From: Gavia stellata
Lineage: Eukaryota; Chordata; Aves; Gaviiformes; Gaviidae
Reading direction: 5' to 3'
NCBI RefSeq assembly: GCF_030936135.1
Contig: NC_082637.1
Coordinates: forward strand, 248,001-312,000
DNA: 64,000 nt
The notes beneath the pieces were generated by a model, which saw nothing but the letters and a program-made list of their open reading frames with translations, was not told the origin of the DNA and made no database searches. Of the stretch, positions 30,701 to 42,900 are shown in pieces. A program made the translations under genes and the position numbers. The stretch's first letter is position 1, and each line of letters begins with the position of its first letter.

Positions 30701-33700
30701 ATAACTTTTAAAGCACTTTTTGTTGTCTTCAATGTTGAATCTAACATTGGAAAGCCTTTTGCTGTTAGGAAGGTTCATGAGACCTCTCTCAAGACCTGGA
30801 AGGCAAGATCTCTCAGGCTCTCAGCAATCACTTCCCAAGCCAGTTTTCAGCTTTCTTGCCTTCTCTTAGCAGAGAAAATGCTAACACTTAAAAGTTACAT
30901 TTATCTGATCTTAAACATCTCTTGTAGCATGCTTTTCTGTGATGCCTACAATACTGCTACTGAACTCGTGCATTTTAGGATCAGTGTATAAACAGTGCTA
31001 ATGTATTACTTTAACCTGTTCAATGGTTTTGGAAGCTACTGAAAACCTCTTTGTGATCTGTAGGTGGTTCATGCAGTATTCTTGGCCCCTTTTGTGCCGC
31101 TTGGCTGTGGAGCCGAAGCAGTCTGAGAAGGTGATCTTCCAGCTTCTGATGTCCACATTGCCGGTTTCTGTTGTTAACTTTGTGTTGTAAGCAGTGGATG
31201 CAAAGGTGAACAAGACCAAAACTTTTATCCAGAGTTGTGATGCCCTCTTTCTCTAGCCACCATCTGTTTCTAGAGATGCCTGAATTGACCAAGCATCTTC
31301 TCCCCTCGCTTAGCATTTTCTGTCTCCCGCTCTTTGAGATCCACTGTGTTCTGAGCAGTGTGGAGCAAGTCACTTATGTGAGTCAGGCTGTAGTTCAGGA
31401 ACTAGGGATTGGGTTTTTTTCAGGGGCTGGCTCTTGGAGCAGTATTTAACTCAATTTTCTAGAAATAACCCTTTATTTTAATTTCTTCCTTTTAAAGTTG
31501 GCTGCATAACAGAGGGGCTCTTGTGATCTTGTTCTGGGTCATGGGGTTGCCACTACTGCTCAGCAGTCAGAGTGCTCATCCAAAGACTGTCCTCCCTCTG
31601 AAGGAGATGCTAGATTAGGCTTGTTTGCAGGACTTCTCAAATACCAGCAAAGTGAGCAAGGACTTGGTTTTAGCAGAAGGCAAAAGGGTTGCAGGTCAGA
31701 AGCATCTCTGCTTGTCTGTATTGTCTCCAGGCTGGGAAAATGGTATAAAAGTACCATTGAGCAGAGTCGGACAGCACTTAACAGGTGGTGCAGTTACACG
31801 ATGATACGGCAATAGCGTAGGTCATGCCGCATCCTGCTGAAACGAGCATTCCTGCACAGCTACAGCTGACTTGCCGTGGGCCCACCGCGCTAGCTAGCTG
31901 TCGGCTCTTTTGAACAAACACAGCCTTCTCTAAAATGCAGAAGGATGGGAAATAAGGGACACGGTCAGCCGTTCTGCCCTTTGAATGCCTCCGAGAGGCA
32001 GCAAACTGAGCCAGGGAAGTCTTTGGGCGAAACAAAGTCAGACTGACTTTGCCAGGCCCATTTTGAAGTAACTCTCTGAGGTAGGACCAGTGATACCTTA
32101 TGGATAAACTTAATGCTGGATTTTTAGGTTTTAAATTTTGCCAGATAAGAAATTTTATTTAATTTTATGCATTCAATTTCAGACTAATGCATGCTCAAGT
32201 TTAGCATTCTCTGCTTAAATTGGGATTAGCTATCTAAGGTCCATGATCTCAGTTATATTAGCCATTTGGGCAAGCACAACAGAGTTTTGGTAATCAAGGT
32301 CAGAGTTGGTCAGATGTAAAAAGCTGATTCTTCCCACAAATTTTTGCAACTTATGCATAGTTCTGAAAGTGGACAGTGATTATAAAAATCAATTTTGATT
32401 GAAGAAAAATGCTTGCTAGGTATTTGTAGTATATGAAAGTAGTTTTGTTGTGATTTGGAATTCTTACTTCTGAGTGATACTCCAAAAAGAAATGTAAAGT
32501 TTCTTGTTTAATCACTAATAATCCAGGATTACAGAACATCCTGCTCTTTTTTTTTTTTAAATAGTAACAGGTTTGCTTTAATTAGAAAGGCTCTAATACA
32601 GATTAAGGCATTAGGCAAACTGGAATCCTCCCATCTCTCAGTGAAATTATGAGAGTGCTGGGAGAACCATTTAGATAATCAAAATTACAGAATGTTTCAT
32701 TAAGGCATGCGCAGTCAGTCAGAGTAGGATAAACGCTCAAAACCCAGAATCATGGACTTTTGAGACCTAGCAGATGATTTTCTTTCCCAAAATAGTCTAT
32801 AATCTAGGTAGCAGATCCGTCACGTCTTCACCTTAATAGACCTGGTGAGGCTAATGATGTGAATAAAAGTTTGAAAGATGAAGACCTACACAAGCAATCC
32901 ACAAACAAAAGATATCAAGGCCGTATTATGGCATATAGAATCAGTCAGATTCATTTCTCCTTTACTGACAGTTAAGATCAAAAACACTAGGTGTTGTACG
33001 CAGCACCAGTCAAAGTGGTGATCTAGATGGAGACAGCCTGGGGAAGAGTTGAAATAAACCCTAAGGAATGAAAAGTAGGAAGATGTGATTTGCTTTTTTG
33101 TGGATACTTTCTTGAAAACAAAGTAATGCCCCATTCATCTGTGAGACAAACCAACCATATGAAAAGTGGATGAAGAAAAAATCATTCAACGTACTTTCTG
33201 CCCAATGTGATAAAATATTAATAGATAAAAAGGATTGGGTGTTTTGCTTAATGAGGAATTCCAGTTTTTAAATCTCATTTGATTGTGTAAATCCAAAAGG
33301 GTCTTCTGCTCATTAGCCTGAATTTTATGATTTTACTATGGCCATTTAGTCAACCAGATTTTTAATTCAGCTCCGTTGTGTTCCAGGGAATGTTTTCATC
33401 TCTCTGGAAGTGAGAGTTTCAAGACTGAAGAAGTCAAAATGCTATTGCACACTATAATTGATTTTTGTGTGTGTGTACAATTAGCTTAAGGTATTAATAT
33501 AAAAAGTAGGTAGCGGCATCTAATGATTTTTTTTGAGTAATCTGAACCATCTGCCTCTAGATATTAAGGAGTTCACTCTTTAATCCAGATTATGGCTGAC
33601 AAACTGGTTTTGGCATTCACGTTTCGCTAGCATTGTGCCCTTGAAGAGCTGATGTGGCTGTAGAAACTCTTGCTTACAATTGTTGGTGTTGAAAACATTT

Positions 33701-33759
33701 TTGGCTTGGTTTGGCTTTCCTGTAGTTGTCTGCTTATAGCTCCTTTTTTTCTTGAGAAG
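27726..33759. other. LMAN1-CPLX4 intergenic region
   Basis: 6 kb of AT-rich unique DNA. No CR1 was recognised and no open frame has a domain or splice support. A homeodomain/E-box composite TTAATTAGCAGCTG lies at 30332-30345. The CPLX4 promoter must lie near its right end but has no CpG island and no clear TATA box, consistent with a tissue-restricted gene. Confidence 0.6.
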
Positions 33760-33926
33760 ATGGCCTTTCTAATGAAAAGTATGTTGAGCAACCAGGTAAA
33801 GAATTTGGGACTTGGAGGTGGAGGGGAAGAAAACAAAGAAGAAAGCACTCCTTCTGATCCAGCAGCAGCTGCAGGAATGACCAGAGAGGAGTATGAGGAA
33901 TATCAAAAGCAAGTGGTTGAGGAGAA
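33760..33926 (+). CDS. CPLX4: CPLX4 exon 1 (coding part)
   Basis: Encodes residues 1-55 plus two bases; donor AA|GTGAGT. The frame stays open upstream to 33670 without another ATG, so the upstream part is 5' UTR or intron, not protein. TTTCCTGTAG (33717-33726) could be the acceptor of an upstream non-coding exon. Confidence 0.93.
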
Positions 33927-36900
33927 GTGAGTACCTGTTCCCTTATTATCAGTATGGGGCTGATTCTTGGTAACTTTCTGCAGATAAAAATAACCCAAGA
34001 AAAAGCCAAACATTCCGCTCTCTTCCCTTTTTTTAAAGCAGAAGAATCTTTGCTAAAGAGACTTTCCAAAATAAAAGTTCACCAACTGGGAATTATAAAA
34101 TATTATGTTCCCCCTTTCCCCCCCCACATCCTGCAACTCTCTCCTACACTTTTCTGCTGTCTCCACACCTTGATATGCTGGATTCATTCCTAGTCGATCT
34201 TACTTTATCTATCCAATTCCATAGGTACAAAGCTGTTTGTAGTACAGGAGTTAATTCCAAAATGTGTATGATTTGTTCTCCTAGAACTCCATGTGGACTA
34301 TACTTTCCATACATAATCTTTTCTATGTCTGCATTTATTACGGCAGACATAAAAAAAGTAATGAGTGCTATGTTAAATGGATGATATTTACCTAGAGAAA
34401 AGTTTTAAGACTGCTATTTTTTGTAGTTGCATTTTCAGTTATTTTTTCTAATATCTACTAAATAAAGCAGAACTTTTCAACTGACTAAATCTCATTTTAT
34501 TTTGTCTGTAATTATAATCTTTACCACTTGCTGTGTTTAAATATCAAAACAGAAGTAAAATAAAGGACTTAACATGTAGGAGTTCAAATCATGCATAATT
34601 ATAAAGAAAACAATTGACTTTTAAATCTCAAATGCATCTGTTCCTCTAATGGTCAATTGCATAATGGTTGTGTAAATCCTTCATGTAAGATGATTATCGG
34701 TGAAAGGTTAATGACTGACGGAATTTGAGGTATCCAGGTCTGTATTTAGCAGCAGCCATTTCTATCATAAAACCTTGAATAGGTCTCGTTTGGTTTGGAA
34801 TAAAATACAGAATGTTTTGCTATGCATTTTGTCAAGGGATAAGTAAGAGAAATAACCACCTGTCAGCAGGAAGATGCTTTATTGAGACTGAGAAGCAAAA
34901 CGGGATTCCTGGGATAGGGAAAATGCTTGGAAAAAGAATTATTTCTATAATGTTTTCAAGTGTGGCACGTGTCTGTTACATGCTGAACTGTATTGAGGAA
35001 CCAGTGCAGGAGTACTTCTGAAAGTACAGGTTGGATCTATAATAGGAACATCTGAAGTACTTTCAAAGAGAAAAAATTGGCTCAGGACAGTGCAGACTGG
35101 TGTGGTTATGTAAATGTGTATGAGGAATCTTCGTCACGGGCAGAGCATCTGTTTCAGGGCTCTCTGGATTTTACCCAGTTTTCAGCTGTACAAGAGTGGC
35201 GATCAGCGAAGTGCCGTGCCGCAGTCATGCTCCGGCAGAGTTTGGCATTTGATGCATGACCATTCTGGCTTTGGGTTCCTCTCAGGTTTTGGGTTTAGGG
35301 TTGGTTTTTTTTGCAATTAAACACACAAAAACGCACGGATTGCTGTTTCTCAGGAAAATGTGTAATATGCAGGAACAAACAGGTGGCTTGCGCTGGCAGT
35401 CTCCAGCACGGTCACATAGAATTTGCTTTCAGCATCACAAGAGTGTAAGCAAGAGGGGACCACCAGTTTGTGCTGTACATCACAGGCTCTTGACTGTCAC
35501 ACAACTACTCTTACACCTGTTTCTACAAAGCTTCATGTTTTGGGGAATAATTAGATCCTCCAGAACAAAAAGGTATAAGATTAGGCCAGACACTGGGGCC
35601 CAGGCAGCGGTGGGAGACTGGCGGAGTGAGTTTTGCCAGGTCTTCCCATGATGCCAGGACAAGCGAAAAGCTCAGACCTACCTGAGCAGAACCCCCCCTC
35701 CTGCCCCTCAGCCTCCCAGGACACCTAAAGGGGTGTGTGGTAATGCTGCGCGCGCTGCGCTGCGGGACATACCCCTATACCAGCTATGGCTGCTAGCGGC
35801 TCCTCTGGAGAAGGAGTGGGCAACAGAAGAGGAAGGTTGAGAAAGAGAGGGCAAAAATGCCAGAAGGGCTCAAAACGTCTCTTTCCAATCTTCCCATCAA
35901 TGACTGCTGAAAGAAGTTGAAGATGGCTTCCAATTAATGTGAAACTGTTGGTGGTTTTTGGTTTTGTTTTTTTATAGAGAGAGAGAGAAACCCAAAAACT
36001 CATTTGTGGAAGCAGAGGAAAAATGACATTGCATCTTGCAAGTAGCTTTTATGTGACAAAATACCTATACTGGAACAAAATCAATTTTGCTTGAGAATTT
36101 CCATGACAATGCTTCTGGAAAAAAAAATTAAAAGGAGAGGGGGAAGGTGAATGTTATCAAATGTCTCCTCAAAGATTTTTGGTAACACATTTTGCAAATA
36201 AATACATAAGTGATCTATCCAAAAATTGCGCTGAACAGGTCTTAAATCTAATGAAAGCATTTTATAAAATCGCAGAGAAAAGAAGTACTTTTCCACCCAG
36301 GGAAGCTGTGGAATTCATTGCCATAGGATGTTCTGAAAGAATAAATGGATGCAGAAAAGACCAGGAAAATTCATAAGTAACAGAGGCCATCCAGGGCTAT
36401 TGAAGACAAAGATGTAGAGCCAATTTCCAGCTCCAGCACCCTACACCACTGGTTTTTGGAAGCTGGGCAGTTTTGATACAGGGTGCTTATCCTCCTCTTA
36501 AATTCTTTCTCTAGGTGTCCATTGCTGTCTACTCTTGGAAATGGGACTCTAGGATAGGTAAACTTCTGTTCTGACCCAGAAAGCCTGTTCTGCTGTTTGT
36601 GTGTGTGCTGTTATACTATGAGAGTGTCACATTTGTAGAACAGGAGCATTGGCAGGCAGCCGAGTCCCTGCGAGTGCCCCGGTGGAATAAGCAAGGGACA
36701 AGCGTGACTTTCCTGTTCTGCTTATTGAAATTGTTCATTGTTGTAGTGAGCAATAGCAGCTAGTACAGGTACAAACTCCAGACAAGTAGTATTGCCTTAT
36801 CCCTCATTCTTCACAGGACTCAAGGGAACCGTTCTGAGGACAAGCTTGGAGCGCAGGAGTCTGGCCCCTTAGCATCACTTTGTTGGTGTCGCTCCTTTTG

Positions 36901-39900
36901 TGCCTTTGGACAAGTTATGGAACTTTGGGAGAAACTCCTGCGTTTAGCTTTTTGCAGCCAAGCAACTGGTCCAGTGTAAAAGACCGTATTTTATTAGTAT
37001 CATGAAGAAACGTTCTTTCTGATTTCCAGGATGGAAAGAGATGCAGCGTTTGCACAGAAAAAAGCAGAGCGAGCCTGTCTGAGGGTTCATCTGAGAGAAA
37101 AGTACAGACTCCCTAAGGTAAGTCTGTCGTTTGTGATCTCACCTATTTCCGTGGCCATTTTTAAAACAAACTGACTACCACCGCAGAGCTCCGAAAATGG
37201 CGAATTGCCTTCCTCAGAGGGATCCCCACTGCAGCTCAGTACAGAAACAGAGGAGACCGGAGCCATGGTTCTCCCTAGCAACTGCTTCTTTTAGACCCCT
37301 TTTTCTCTGCTCAGTAGGTGAATCGAACAGAAAGATTCTTGTAATCCCTCTCTGTACTGTCAGATCTGAAACAGGTGACTAGGCAAGCTGAGTCTCTGGT
37401 CTGGTTGTGTCTCACAGTTAGTATGTGTTCTTAGCAACATGCAACAGTTAAAAAAAAAAAAAAAGCTATAAGCAACATCCCTGAAAACTCCTCTACAAGC
37501 TGTACATTTGTGTTCTGCTAAACTTCTGAAGGCTCATTTTTACTATCTTCTTCCAAGAAGCGCAAGCAAACTGTCCCTTCTCTTTTTTTTAGTGCTCCTG
37601 ACACTGTCAAATACTCCCAGGACATAGAGACAACAGAAGCTTCAAGCAACAGAGAAATCTGGGGGTTTGTTAAAAGCAGGCAGCAGCTGCAACAGCTTCT
37701 GGATCATGACAGAAAGCAGAGTTAGCGTTTAGGTTGATAGTATTTGGAGGAAGGTATAGAATCCATCTGGTCTAAAATTAGCTGCTAAAAAATTTAGTAC
37801 TTAACCCAAGCAAGTCATTTAGGGACTCTGTCATCAATGGAAAGAGACCAGCACTTCTACCCTCAGCTATCCAAACTTTCGGATAAGTGTTTAAGGTGGA
37901 GTTGGGTCACCTTCCAGTGGCACGTGCCTCTTGCAGAGGGAGGCCGGGTCGCTACCTTAGACCAGACAGCTGAAGTCAGGTGGGATGTATTCCACCCCTA
38001 AGACGCCGGTTCTTCCAATGCTGTAGCTAGAATTAGCAGAACAACCCAATCTTTGATTCCGTGCTCACAAACTTGAGCTTGAATCTGAACTTAGTGTGGC
38101 CGTGGAGGCTCCTGGATTTCTGGATAGGGTCCCTGGTCATTGCCAGCTGGATGTCCTCCGCTGGAGGAATGTAGGAAAGATGTGCAGGAAGCTGCTGTTG
38201 GGGGACAAAGGGACAGGAGAGATCAGAGAGTGATCTCAATCTTACTGTCGGGAGAGTGAACAGACGGGGATTTTGGTGGCCTCACAACTTTTGCCCTGGT
38301 TCACCAGGCACTGTAGAGCCCTACACCGATGAAATGAATGCACCAGAAGGCACTAAAGTCTCCTGGAGAACAAGAAACTGCAGGTTGGAGGGTTGTCTTT
38401 GCTAGACCCAATTCTGTCTTAAGCAGAGTTATACACAGTTCCCAGAGATCTACACAGTTCCAGAGATTGTGTAATATGGTTCAGAACCTTCCGAGAAGAA
38501 TGTTTCTTTCTTGGACTTACTGAATTCTTCTACTATGTATGCACATAACATTTATTGATTCCATGTTCCGATCTCTCACGTTTCTTTGGTTTAGCCTAAT
38601 ATGCTGTGTTACTCTGCGCTATTTGCACCATGATACGGGTTCTCCAGTCGCTGTTGTTGACTTGCTTGACTTCCTTGACAGGAAAGGGGGAAAGTTTAAG
38701 AGCTGCTTCCTTCCACCTGCCGCAGACAAGTAGACCCTGTGTTCCCATAGCCTGTGATACAAATGAGAGTCTTCCCTCTGCTAAAGCCTGGGTTGCATCC
38801 ATCTCTGAACGTGGGTCTGTACGCAGGCAGTGAAAAAAGCTTATTTCTGGAAAGTCTTTGGAGACTCAGGTTTGCGTAGGCTCCTTATTCATAGATTGTT
38901 GAAAGGTCATGTGAGTTCTCCCAGGAATAACTAATCTTAGAACGCTGGTGGTTTATATGCTATTAAACTGCTCTTAGCCTGGTCACTCCTTCATTGCTTA
39001 TGAAAGATTTCTGAAAAGACTTATTTTTCCAGCTTCATTAAGGTGTCCTTCACATGCAGTTATGTCAAATATGACTTCAGTGACTTGCTGAAAATTTAGC
39101 ATTTGAGTAAATGCCTCCTGGAAATAATGGCTGTTATCAGGAGTTCTCCAGTTGCTTTTTCCTTTGCAGACAGTTTTATGACCATCTGATCTGTGTTCTC
39201 TCTGTGGGTTTTGTTCTGTCTCCTGTAGTCAGCAGAGCTCAGGACTTGCTGGTTCATTGGTCACACGAAGATATGGACTTCTTTGTGTTTTGGTGGCCTT
39301 TTTCGTATCACCCAGCTTCCAGATAGGATGAACTGAGATGTGTTTAGCTAAAGGCCTGGGTCCCTGCCCTGTGGCACAGAACTACAAAGGTATTCAGGTG
39401 CTGGACTCCAAGGGATTTCAAGGAAATTAGGACCCTATATGCCCCTGTGAGTGTGAGCGCAGGTAGATAGAAGTCTGATTATTATATCAGTGTAATTAGA
39501 ATACTCTAGCAGTATATGGCTCGCATTTCCCAGCCCCTTCTATCCTGGGATGATGGCCCTATCAAGGTTGAGAACTATCCATGCCACTTTTTAGTCTGTA
39601 TTAATTAAGCAGCAGTAATGAAGTTAACTATCAACAGGGAGTTCAACACATTCAAAATTTGCTCAGCTAACAAATCGATAATGCCCCAGGGTACTTCATC
39701 CATAACTCCTCAGGGTTACTGTCGCAATTACCTAACAGCAGGCAACCAAGAGTCAGCCTGAGGGCTGCAGACACCTACCTTGTTGGGACCCAACTAAAGG
39801 AAAAGTTGAGGGAAAAGTCTTCCCAGCAGCTGTCAGGTCTTGTGGTTTTAGCTTTGTAAAAGCACAAGCGTTGTGAAGGGATTGTCCGAGTCTGAAATAC

Positions 39901-42900
39901 CTATCACGTCTTCTAGCACCTACGGGAAGAATGCGTTAGGCTGAAGTGCGGAAGCAGAATGTGGGGTTGCACAGCTGCACGGACAGGCCCTGTCATCGCA
40001 GCGCTGCCGCTATCCTGATTTGGGCTATGTCCTTCCCCGGCCATCAATTACCCGAAGACTTCCTACAGTTTTTATCTGCTCAGCAGTCACCTGAATACTG
40101 GTTCCAGCTGGATGATATAAGTTGCGCTATAAAAGCTAGTCCATGGCCCAAAGTTACCAACAGAGTACTTGAAGATGAGGAAGAGAGCTTTGCAAACATT
40201 TATTTTTATTGTACTATTTTGCAGAGTTTAAAAGGAGCCACTTTTTCTCTTGGATTTTTTGGGGAAGTTGTTAATAATATTTTTAATGGAAAGTTTATAA
40301 CAAGTCTGTTAAAAAACCCCCACCACTTTGTAAAGGTGTTCTTTTCTGGAAACAAACATTTCCAATAGTGACTGTAAAAAAACCAAACAAACAAACAAAA
40401 AAAACCACAAAACAAAACAAAAAACCAAACAAAAAAAAAAATTATTCATTTAAAGTAGTTGGAGCTTTTTGATGTCAAAATTTTGATGTGGTAAACTATC
40501 ACAGTGATGTTTTTCTACAGGAACAGGTTTTTGTGTGTAAAATTTCTATCAAACCTGGCTAGCAATATAGGACCTCCTCACACAAATGATTTGTTCTTGC
40601 CTTTTTGAACTGAGTGGGAAGGATTTAACCTGGCCAAAGGCGTTAAAGATACCAAATATAGTTTGCATCCTTTGTTGTCCTTCATCTGGAAAGAATTTGA
40701 GAAAATAAGTGGAAGTGTTGGTCAAGATTTCTTAGCGATTTGGTTTCTGTGGATTTGTGTTTGCTGTCCAAATTTACCTCATTAAAGTCTGTCTGTGTTT
40801 CAGTGGAACTTAGGTCAATGCCATTCAGTTCAAAAGTATTTCCTTCACATTAAGATGCTCTACCCTGTTTTCCTGTACCTAATTTGCATTTTCGGTGAAC
40901 CAAAATATATTATGCTGGTTGAGGTGGGGTTTTGAGACTGGGACTGAGAGCCCAACGCAACTCTTGAATTGAAGCAGAAATCCTAGGTTGACTTAAGAGC
41001 AATGAAAGTTTCACTATGAAGAATGCTCCCGTCATGTTCACCAATAAGAGAGACCCTGAGGGCTGTTGAAGCAGTGTGATGGCATTGCTCAAATTCGTCA
41101 AGCCTTGCTCTGAAAATGATGTTTATTGGGTTTCCTGTCCTAGCTCTCTGGAGTCTTGCCCGCAGATAACAAATTCAAGAGTCCACCAATAAACTGGGCT
41201 TTCCCAGTAGGTTATTTAAACCCATCACCTATTCCCACTATCTTCAGGGACTGATCTTTGACTTTATAGCCACCTCTACACACATCATCTCTGCTACCTT
41301 CTCCCACAGCGCTGAACCTTTTCAGATAGCTCCTCCAGTTATCACTTTTCATTCTCCTCAAAGTAAATTAATGACTTAATAGAGGGTTCGTTCAATCACT
41401 TCTGTCTACATCCAGATCTGTGGGGATGCTTACGTTGTTTGGCTGTCTGTGAGCAGTGGGCTTAATGGTTCCACTTGTTCCCTTCCCTGTCAAGGGCTTT
41501 TGGTGGTGCTTCTGTCCCCAGGCTAGTACAATCCCTCCAGCTTGACAGGAGGAACCAGATGAGAAGGGTTCCTTGTGGAGGACGCGTTTTAAGAAGGTCT
41601 ACCATTTGCCAGTGAAGGGGGTTTGGTAGTTTCCTCAGTGCTCCGTGAATCTAGGGCTAAATCTAAACCCCTACATGAGTCAGTGCTGGGGCACGCTCCC
41701 CAGTGCTGGAGTGCCATCGCCCCTATCATTAAATTACTTGACAGTCCTTAACACGGTTTTGGTCTGAGCTAACTAGCCCCTTAGATTCCATTACCTGGCA
41801 TGACTTGGGAGCAAAGGCAAATATGACCGAGGAATTTTAAAACCTGGCTTAGAACCTGCAAGCAATGGAATTACGTACGCCTTTTCTGGGGCAAGCACAA
41901 CTGAACGCTAAAACATTTGCTACCATCTTTGCTGAGCTGTTTAAAGAATTTCCCACTGAAACATCAGAAATGCCAGGAGAGGACCCAGCACTCAAGCAAT
42001 TAAAAATTAACAAAGTCACCTAGCTCAGAAAGTGATTATATAATGTAAACACAAACTGTAAATCACGTATTTTTTCTAGTGTTAGCTTGATGCTGTTTCT
42101 AACCCTGAGCCGTCAAAGGCCCTCTAGTGCCATGTTCGTAAAATTGCACCACTCTTAAAATAATCACTTGCTTGAACCCTAAAGGCAAATTACAGTTTGG
42201 ATGAGAAGTGACTCAACCTTGTGACTGAGATAAAATTATACCGTCTGTATTTAACCAATCTGGCAGGCCTCATTCATAATCAGGGATCAAAAATGTATTT
42301 TTCTCTAACTTTCAAAACACGGTTTTTGCAAACAAAACCTTGCTAACTGACTTTCCAGGAAAGAGAAGTGCTGTCTTAAGAAAGTGTGGCAGAGTGTTTT
42401 GAGACAGGCAGTGGGGGGGGAAAAGCAAGGGAAAAAATGCTGCGGAGAAACCTCAATTAAGCGACCTCTACTTGCCCTTCACATGTGCCAGTGTTGAACA
42501 AAGCTTTTGTAAGCAAATTTGAAGTGAATACCATTCTATACACCAATTCATTTCAGATCAACAAACTCTCTGTAAGGGCACTTGACTTTTAAAATTATCT
42601 GAAGGCACAGTTTGTCATCTTCAAAAATGAAGGCGTATTGTTATGCCTATAGCTTCTCTTTCAAATGACCCCTTTGAATGGCAGTATTATTAGCCCGTCA
42701 GTCTTTCGCTCGTGGTTATCAAGGTCACACGCTTATTCGTACTTGAACTTTGATCTCTTTTTCACTCCCTAGAGGTGTTGCTATTATGGCTGCAGGTCCC
42801 TCTACAGAAACGCACGTGTCTGCACTGCGCAGTCTAACGTTTTCCAGGCATTATCAAACCTGCGTGTCTCCTACAAACTGCACAGATCATCTGCAATCCA

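Noticed and set aside
31020-31373. 117-codon minus-strand frame in the LMAN1-CPLX4 gap
   Set aside because: No domain recognised; length is within what chance allows in this much sequence; no splice sites fit an additional gene.
33670-33759. In-frame hydrophobic extension upstream of the CPLX4 ATG, resembling a signal anchor
   Set aside because: It begins with TTG, not ATG; there is no in-frame ATG upstream of 33760, which has a strong Kozak context and gives the exact family length of 160.
39946-40368. 140-codon frame in CPLX4 intron 2 followed by an A-rich tract, looking like a retrocopy
   Set aside because: The translation is not recognised, there is no visible target duplication, and the A-rich tract is interrupted by C units (low complexity) rather than a clean poly(A) tail.
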